Positions 37,367 to 42,902 of a stretch of DNA of 42,902 nt are shown piece by piece. The stretch is taken from NCBI GenBank assembly GCA_016235495.1, contig JACRKH010000014.1:1-42902 (forward strand), in the 5' to 3' direction. Under the pieces are notes generated by a model. The model ran no database searches and had not been told where the DNA came from. It saw nothing but the letters and a program-made list of their open reading frames with translations. Positions within the stretch are counted from its first letter, which is position 1; each line of letters begins with the position of its first letter. The DNA comes from Candidatus Woesearchaeota archaeon. GTDB taxonomy: Archaea; Nanobdellota; Nanobdellia; SCGC-AAA011-G17; GW2011-AR17. A program made the translations under genes and the position numbers.

Positions 37367-37741
37367 TTAACTCTCTAAGAAGATAACATTTGGAAAACCC
37401 TTAAAATCATTATCTCCAGTTAGAATCTTAGCATTTTCTTTTTCTGCGGTAGCTAAAACAATTGCATCTGCTATTCCTAATATTTTTTCTTTTTTATATT
37501 CTGCAGCATGCAATGCAATTTCTGTATCTACAGGTATGGGAAAAGATTTTTCAAATATAAATTCAATAAAGGCATTTGCTTTTTGAGATTTTGTTTGCAA
37601 AAAATAACTATAAATTTCTGTAATATTTAATGTGCTTACTAAAATTTCTTCATCACTTCTCACATAAGCATCCACTTTCTTTCCAAGCTGCGATCCCTGA
37701 AAATATTCAATCCAAGCACAGCTATCAATCAAAACGGTCAA
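37367..37741 (-). CDS. vapC: PIN-domain toxin (VapC-type)
   Basis: VLIDSCAWIEYFQGS, ILGIADAIVLATAEKENAKILTGDNDF. Confidence 0.9.
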   Translation of the reverse strand: MTVLIDSCAWIEYFQGSQLGKKVDAYVRSDEEILVSTLNITEIYSYFLQTKSQKANAFIEFIFEKSFPIPVDTEIALHAAEYKKEKILGIADAIVLATAEKENAKILTGDNDFKGFPNVIFLES

Positions 37742-37922
37742 TTTTCTCCCTCACAAACTTTTCCTTGACATCTTTCAAAGCACCAAACATAGAATTGCTA
37801 GTCTTTTTCTTTTCTTTAATTAAGCGTGTAATAGTTTCATCAAGTGTATCCGCTTTAAGTTCTTCTTTTATTTTTCTTAACATTTCAAGAGTCCTTGGCT
37901 TCACTGCTATAGTTGTGTTCAT
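37725..37922 (-). CDS. vapB: antitoxin (VapB-like)
   Basis: MNTTIAVKPRTLEMLRKIKEELKADTLDETITRLIKEKK; overlaps toxin start. Confidence 0.8.
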   Translation of the reverse strand: MNTTIAVKPRTLEMLRKIKEELKADTLDETITRLIKEKKKTSNSMFGALKDVKEKFVREKIDRFD

Positions 37923-38047
37923 ATAGTAATATAAGTTATATTCTATATTTAAAGCTTCTTATTCTTAGGGTTTTAGCCACTTCATAAATGTTTCCTCCAT
38001 TTTTTGGAAAGATTTTCAGTTATAGTTATTATCATTTAAAATAAGAA

Positions 38048-38569
38048 TTATTTCTTCTTCTTTTTCCAGATAAGAAATATTAGCCCAAGAATAATAATGA
38101 TACTTGCTCCAAGAAGATAAGGACTTGCCCCTGAGGATGTCTTCTCTCCTTGTGCTACTTCTATGATAAAGTCCATTATGACTGGATCAAACTGTGTGCC
38201 TTCGTAATGATCTGATGGTTCTATGAGAGTTTGAATTGTGTATTCACCTGCTTTAGGAAATTTGAATATCATAGAGTAGGCATTTCCGTGTGTATGAATG
38301 AGTTCATTTTCTTTCAGGATATTTCCTTCTGCATCAGATATTGTTACAGAGCTGTCAATGTGCGAGACTTTTGGAAATTCTGTGTTTGATACTTGGAAAG
38401 AAAGTATCGTTGTTGTTCCTGCAGTTGGAATCTCTGTTGGGAATAAACCGAGATCTTCTGAAAAGGAGTTATTTATTGCTGTTGCATGATCTGCTTCGTC
38501 TTCATGTGCAGATACAAGAGCTGCTACTAGAATAATTAGAAGTATTGAAAAAAGTGTTGTCTTTTTCAT
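38048..38569 (-). CDS. secreted/membrane-anchored beta-sandwich protein (YtkA/CopC-like)
   Basis: Signal peptide ending LVSAHEDEADH, C-terminal TM, HTHGNAYSMIFKFPKAGEYTIQ. Confidence 0.6.
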   Translation of the reverse strand: MKKTTLFSILLIILVAALVSAHEDEADHATAINNSFSEDLGLFPTEIPTAGTTTILSFQVSNTEFPKVSHIDSSVTISDAEGNILKENELIHTHGNAYSMIFKFPKAGEYTIQTLIEPSDHYEGTQFDPVIMDFIIEVAQGEKTSSGASPYLLGASIIIILGLIFLIWKKKKK

Positions 38570-38684
38570 TCTTTTAGATAATCCTTTTGTTTATTTAAAG
38601 TGTTTCCTTTGAAAAAGTGCTTAAGGATTGGTTAAGAACCTAAAATTCTTGTTCCTTATCGTTTAATAAAGAAAAAAAGAAAAA

Positions 38685-39164
38685 TTATTTGATTTCTTCA
38701 TACTTGAGTTCTATCAGTTCATTATCTATGAAGATATGGTCTCTAAACTCTGTATTCTTAACCCCATTCACATACATGTTGAAGCTGTGTGTTGCATCAG
38801 CACAGGATTCCAAGATACAGGTAGAGTTAAACTGTTTCCCCCACACATCAAAGAAGTCACCAAGCGTAAAGTCTCGGGCACATGGAGATTCAACATGGAT
38901 TATTCCTGAACTGTCATGTGTATGCAAAGGACGCATAATAGCTCCATCAAAGCCTACACGATTTGGAATGACTACTTCAGCATTGTTTATTTTTATTTTT
39001 AATGTTGGATGGATATGATATATGACATTTTGGTCGCCACCAACACTGATATCTTTTGCTGCTGCTGTTGCACAGGATGTGTTTGGTGTTTTTGAAATCA
39101 CATAATAGATTCCTATGATGACAACAATGACTACTATCCAGGTTATGATGCTTTTTGTTTTCAT
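38685..39164 (-). CDS. membrane-anchored His-rich extracytoplasmic protein, putative metal binding
   Basis: N-terminal TM MKTKSIITWIVVIVVIIGIYYVI; VIYHIHPTLKIKINNAEVVIPNRVGFDGAIMRPLHTHDSSGIIHVESPCARDFTLGDFFDVWG; SD AAGGAG upstream. Confidence 0.75.
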   Translation of the reverse strand: MKTKSIITWIVVIVVIIGIYYVISKTPNTSCATAAAKDISVGGDQNVIYHIHPTLKIKINNAEVVIPNRVGFDGAIMRPLHTHDSSGIIHVESPCARDFTLGDFFDVWGKQFNSTCILESCADATHSFNMYVNGVKNTEFRDHIFIDNELIELKYEEIK

Positions 39165-39655
39165 TTTTTTCTCCTTATGAGGTAATATACCCCCCAGAAT
39201 ACTACTGCGAAAATTATTGCAGCAATAATGATGAATCCTAGGATGCACCAGAGCCACCAGGAACTTGTGCCATATCCCCAATTCATCATTGAGCCAAAAC
39301 CACTCATCATTCCATAACTATAGCCATTCATCATGCCATAGGTATAGCTTGCGTTGCTTGTTTGTCCACAATAGAATTGTTCCCCCAGGCTGCTGTGAAA
39401 AGCAAGGTCTCTTTCTGGGTTATCTTCCAAACCCATCATTGCATCCATGATTTCATGTGATGTTCCTGGATGCATCTGCTCCATGTACCATTCTCCTATT
39501 GCTGCAAGCTGTTCCTGAGTAAGATTGTCACAAGAGACTTTACTCTCGACTAAGGCTTGCCCTTCTGCAAATGTCTCTTCTTCATGTGCAAATGCAATGC
39601 TCAAGCTTAGAAGGAGCACTATCCCCAGTATGAATACTATTCTTGTTTGCTTCAT
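39161..39655 (-). CDS. Met-rich secreted/membrane protein, putative copper binding
   Basis: Signal peptide; MEQMHPGTSHEIMDAMMG; YGMMNGYSYGMMSGFGSMMNWGYG; C-terminal TM; strong SD AAAGGAGG. Confidence 0.8.
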   Translation of the reverse strand: MKQTRIVFILGIVLLLSLSIAFAHEEETFAEGQALVESKVSCDNLTQEQLAAIGEWYMEQMHPGTSHEIMDAMMGLEDNPERDLAFHSSLGEQFYCGQTSNASYTYGMMNGYSYGMMSGFGSMMNWGYGTSSWWLWCILGFIIIAAIIFAVVFWGVYYLIRRKK

Positions 39656-39667
39656 TTTTTTCCTCCT

Positions 39668-41860
39668 TTACAATTTCTTTCTCTTTAATACTAATGAATT
39701 TGTCACGACACTTACCGAGCTCAAAGCCATTGCTCCTCCAGCAATCATAGGAGAGAGCAACCAGCCTGTAAAGGGATAGAGTATCCCTGCTGCAATGGGA
39801 ATGCCAACCACATTGTAAAATAATGCCCAAAACATATTCTGTTTTATTTTTGCCATAGTCAGGCGAGAGAGATGTATTGCTCTAGGAACATCTCTAAGGT
39901 CATTGCGCATAAGGACAATGCTTCCTGTTTCCATTGCAACATCTGTCCCAGAAGCCATAGCTATACCAAGGTCTGCCTGCGCCAATGCTGGTGCATCATT
40001 TATACCGTCACCCACCATTGCCACTTTTCCTTTCTGCTGGAGTTTTTTTACATAATTTGCTTTGTCTTCAGGCAGGACTTCTGCAAAAATATTTTTTATG
40101 CCTGTTTGCCTTGCAATTGCCTGTGCAGTGCGTTCGTTGTCTCCGGTAATCATATACACTTCTAGACCGAGCTTATGCAATTCTTCTATTGCCTCAGCTG
40201 AGGATTCTTTCACTCTATCTGCAGCTGCAATCATACCCAGAAGTATTTTTCCTGAGCTGAGCAGCATGACGGTCTTTCCCTGCTCTTCCAGTAGTTTTAT
40301 TTCTTTTTCATAAGAGGAAATATTTATTCTTTCTCTCTGCATAAGCCTGCGGTTTCCAAAGGCATATTGTTTTGCTCCAACTTTTGCTTCGACCCCGAAG
40401 CCAGAGATTGCTTTGAAATTTGTTGGTTTTGTCAGGCCAATCTTTTCTTCCTCTGCTTTCTTCACTATTGCTTCTGCAAGTGCATGTTCAGAATACTTCT
40501 CAATGCTTGCAGCAATTTTAAGGATTTCTTTTTCAGTATTTTTTCCAATAACTTTTATGTCAGTTACTTCAGGAACTCCTTTTGTAATTGTTCCTGTTTT
40601 ATCAAAAATAATATATTTAATTTTGTGTGCGGTCTCCAGTGCTTCTCCTCCTTTAATGAGGATTCCATGCAGTGCTCCCTTTCCTGTGCCCACCATGATT
40701 GCTGTTGGTGTTGCCAGGCCTAATGCACAAGGGCATGCAATAACAAGCACTGCAACTGCTGCGATAACTGCGAAGGAGAATGTGGAAGAGAATACAAAAT
40801 ACCATGCGGCAAAGGTGAGTATAGATATCACAAGCACAATGGGAACAAAGTACTGAGAGACCATGTCGGCAAAGCGCTGGATAGGGGCTCTAGAACCCTG
40901 TGCATCTTCAATGAGTTTTATGATTCTTGATAAGGTTGTATTTGCTCCAACTCTTGTTGTTTTGAAATGGAAAGAACCTTGCTTGTTAATTGTTCCTCCA
41001 ATAACCATATCTCCTTTTTTCTTTTCCACAGGCATACTCTCTCCTGTGATCATACTTTCATCTAAGGATGAATGCCCTTCAGTGATTTCTCCATCAATGG
41101 GAACTTTTTCTCCAGGACGAACAAGAATTATGTCTCCTATCTGCAGTTCATCCACTGAGACTTTTACTTCTTTTCCTTTCCTTATGACTGTTGCAATTTT
41201 TGGGCTTAGTGAGATTAGCTTTTTTATTGCTTCAGAAGTTTTTCCTTTTGCAATTGCCTCCAGCCATTTCCCTAAGATGACGAAGGTGATGAGAATTGCG
41301 GATACTTCAAAGTATTGTTCTGTATTTCCTGCGAGCACTTGATAGATAGAGAATATGTATGCTGCACTGGTTCCCAATGCGATGAGAGTGTCCATGTTTG
41401 CTGTTTTGTTTCTCAGTGCATGCCATGTTCCTTTGTAGAACTGCCAACCTACATAGAACTGTACTGGTGTTGCAAGAATCCAGGAAATATATTGTATGTA
41501 AGGTATATGCAATCCTATGCGAGGGAAAATCATACCAAAAACAAATGCGGGGAATGCAAAGAGAAAACTAATAAGGAAAAGCTTTTGGGACTTCAGTATC
41601 TCATCTTTCATGAGTTTTGCTTCTGCTTCTAAACTGTGCACTCCTTCTGTAAGGACGCTGGCGCCATAGCCTTTATCTTTGATTATGTCAATGAGTGCTT
41701 GTTCGTGTATTTTCTTCTCATCATGCAGTATTGTTGCTCTGGCTGTAGCATAATTTACTGTTGCTTCCTTTACGCCCTCAGCCTTTGTCAGTGCTTTGGT
41801 GAGTAATGTTGCACAGCTTGCGCAGTGCATTCCTGTTACTTGAAGGTTTGTTTTTTTCAT
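39668..41860 (-). CDS. copA: Cu+-transporting P1B-type ATPase
   Basis: HMA GMHCASC, CPC motif [42 protein letters not shown]; likely start [13 protein letters not shown]. Confidence 0.95.
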   Translation of the reverse strand: MKKTNLQVTGMHCASCATLLTKALTKAEGVKEATVNYATARATILHDEKKIHEQALIDIIKDKGYGASVLTEGVHSLEAEAKLMKDEILKSQKLFLISFLFAFPAFVFGMIFPRIGLHIPYIQYISWILATPVQFYVGWQFYKGTWHALRNKTANMDTLIALGTSAAYIFSIYQVLAGNTEQYFEVSAILITFVILGKWLEAIAKGKTSEAIKKLISLSPKIATVIRKGKEVKVSVDELQIGDIILVRPGEKVPIDGEITEGHSSLDESMITGESMPVEKKKGDMVIGGTINKQGSFHFKTTRVGANTTLSRIIKLIEDAQGSRAPIQRFADMVSQYFVPIVLVISILTFAAWYFVFSSTFSFAVIAAVAVLVIACPCALGLATPTAIMVGTGKGALHGILIKGGEALETAHKIKYIIFDKTGTITKGVPEVTDIKVIGKNTEKEILKIAASIEKYSEHALAEAIVKKAEEEKIGLTKPTNFKAISGFGVEAKVGAKQYAFGNRRLMQRERINISSYEKEIKLLEEQGKTVMLLSSGKILLGMIAAADRVKESSAEAIEELHKLGLEVYMITGDNERTAQAIARQTGIKNIFAEVLPEDKANYVKKLQQKGKVAMVGDGINDAPALAQADLGIAMASGTDVAMETGSIVLMRNDLRDVPRAIHLSRLTMAKIKQNMFWALFYNVVGIPIAAGILYPFTGWLLSPMIAGGAMALSSVSVVTNSLVLKRKKL

Positions 41861-42240
41861 ATTACCTTTAATGTGGTTGTTGCCATCCCCATTGTGCATG
41901 AGATAACTACATCTCCTGTTTCTGTTGGTGTAAATTCTAGTGTACTATCTTGACTAGACATTATTTTCCCTACGTGATATTGAGGGACGGTGACTGCACG
42001 GAAGCAACCATTTAATTTTGAGGCATCTCCTGTTATTCGTACTGGAATTCCTACTTTGACTGTGTTTGGTGAAAGAACATAATTAAATGAATACCCAAAT
42101 TTACCATAGGTCAGGCTTATGTCTTGAAAGCCATCCTCTGAAACATTTGCCAGTGTATCCACTCTTGTGCTTGCTTCTGTCGTGCATGCAGTAACTAATG
42201 CAAGGCTGAGTATGCTTATTATTACAAGTAGTCTTTTCAT
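41857..42240 (-). CDS. cupredoxin-like lipoprotein
   Basis: Lipobox-like LALVTACT; C-terminal [19 protein letters not shown] resembling a Cys/Met blue-copper-type loop. Confidence 0.65.
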   Translation of the reverse strand: MKRLLVIISILSLALVTACTTEASTRVDTLANVSEDGFQDISLTYGKFGYSFNYVLSPNTVKVGIPVRITGDASKLNGCFRAVTVPQYHVGKIMSSQDSTLEFTPTETGDVVISCTMGMATTTLKVI

Positions 42241-42241
42241 T

Positions 42242-42902
42242 TTATCCTCCAAAACCTCCCAATAATGGAGATCGTATTCCATAAAGCATGATAAGCACAA
42301 AAATGGCCATTATGAGAATAGAGAATAAAAGAAGTTTTATGAAGGATATAGGATGTTTTTTTACCTCTTTGTCTTCTACCATTTCCTCAAAAATCATGTA
42401 TGAAAAACCCCAAATGATAAGGACATTAATGATAATGTATAATGGCATGAACCAAAGAATGTGGTCAGAATAAAGCATAAGGGTTGTCATAGGGCCCATG
42501 ATTCCTCCCATCAGACCTGCCATCATTCCCTGCATGATTCCCATAATACCGCAAGACTTTCCAGAAATTACCCCCACAGAAACTCCAAAAATGAGACCAA
42601 TTAGTGCACCCATGAAAAGACCATTCGTTGCACCAAGAATTGCACCTAGCATCATTCCTGTCTGCATCCCCAGTGTCATGCCAACCATCATTCCCAGCAT
42701 GCATGTTGTTTTCGCTTTGTAAGACATGTAGTGCCAGAGTGCCGTGGCTAATGTTGCAATGCTTATATTGAGATAGAAAAACCACCAAGCATATTGGCTT
42801 ATGAAATTAGGGATAGATTTGAAATAAAAGAAATATGCAATGATTTGGATGATAGAAAGGATGAGGAAAATTGCTCCTGTGTAAGGAATTATTTTATGCT
42901 CT
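42242..42902 (-). CDS. Met/Gly-rich polytopic membrane protein, N-terminus beyond window
   Basis: Frame stays open past the track's ATG at 42727 to the window edge (…YFFYFKSIPNFISQYAWWFFYLNISIATLATALWHYMSYKAKTTCMLGMMVGMTLGMQTGMMLG…). Confidence 0.75.
   Translation of the reverse strand, partial: EHKIIPYTGAIFLILSIIQIIAYFFYFKSIPNFISQYAWWFFYLNISIATLATALWHYMSYKAKTTCMLGMMVGMTLGMQTGMMLGAILGATNGLFMGALIGLIFGVSVGVISGKSCGIMGIMQGMMAGLMGGIMGPMTTLMLYSDHILWFMPLYIIINVLIIWGFSYMIFEEMVEDKEVKKHPISFIKLLLFSILIMAIFVLIMLYGIRSPLLGGFGG

Noticed and set aside
40863-41342. 159-aa and neighbouring plus-strand ORFs opposite copA (39872-41632)
   Set aside because: Antisense to the strongly supported P-type ATPase; Cys/Phe/Ser-rich translations typical of reverse-strand reading
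1-42902. CRISPR array or Cas genes
   Set aside because: No regularly spaced repeats and no Cas signatures seen in any frame

Overview
Window from what looks like a DPANN-type archaeal chromosome. Supporting signs are RNase P subunit p30, Taw3/TYW3, Lrp-type and AbrB-type regulators, and TATA boxes about 30 nt upstream of start codons. About 43 protein genes are supportable; no rRNA, tRNA, CRISPR array or intact transposase was recognised. Main blocks: (1) a compact minus-strand cassette (about 1.81-3.54 kb) encoding a small Cys-rich peptide, a radical SAM/SPASM enzyme and a SAM methyltransferase, flanked by an exact 21-bp direct repeat, and a candidate RiPP system; (2) a TIM-barrel protein and a fused nucleotidyltransferase/HEPN-like protein; (3) Lrp regulator, HAD phosphatase, MsrA, transglutaminase-like protein, tandem AAA ATPases and RNase P p30; (4) a twice-frameshifted BRO-N/DinD-like gene; (5) RNase HII interrupted by an S1-type LAGLIDADG intein that also carries an HTH; (6) NrdR plus class II-like ribonucleotide reductase; (7) SMC and a secreted Ser/Thr-rich protein; (8) an internally duplicated ThyX with complementary degenerate halves, followed by thymidylate kinase; (9) two VapBC-like modules; (10) a thioredoxin-E1alpha-LplA-E1beta-E2 operon without E3; (11) a copper-handling locus with CopA, a cupredoxin-like lipoprotein and Met/His-rich secreted or membrane proteins, running off the window edge. 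All assignments come from reading motifs; no database search was run.
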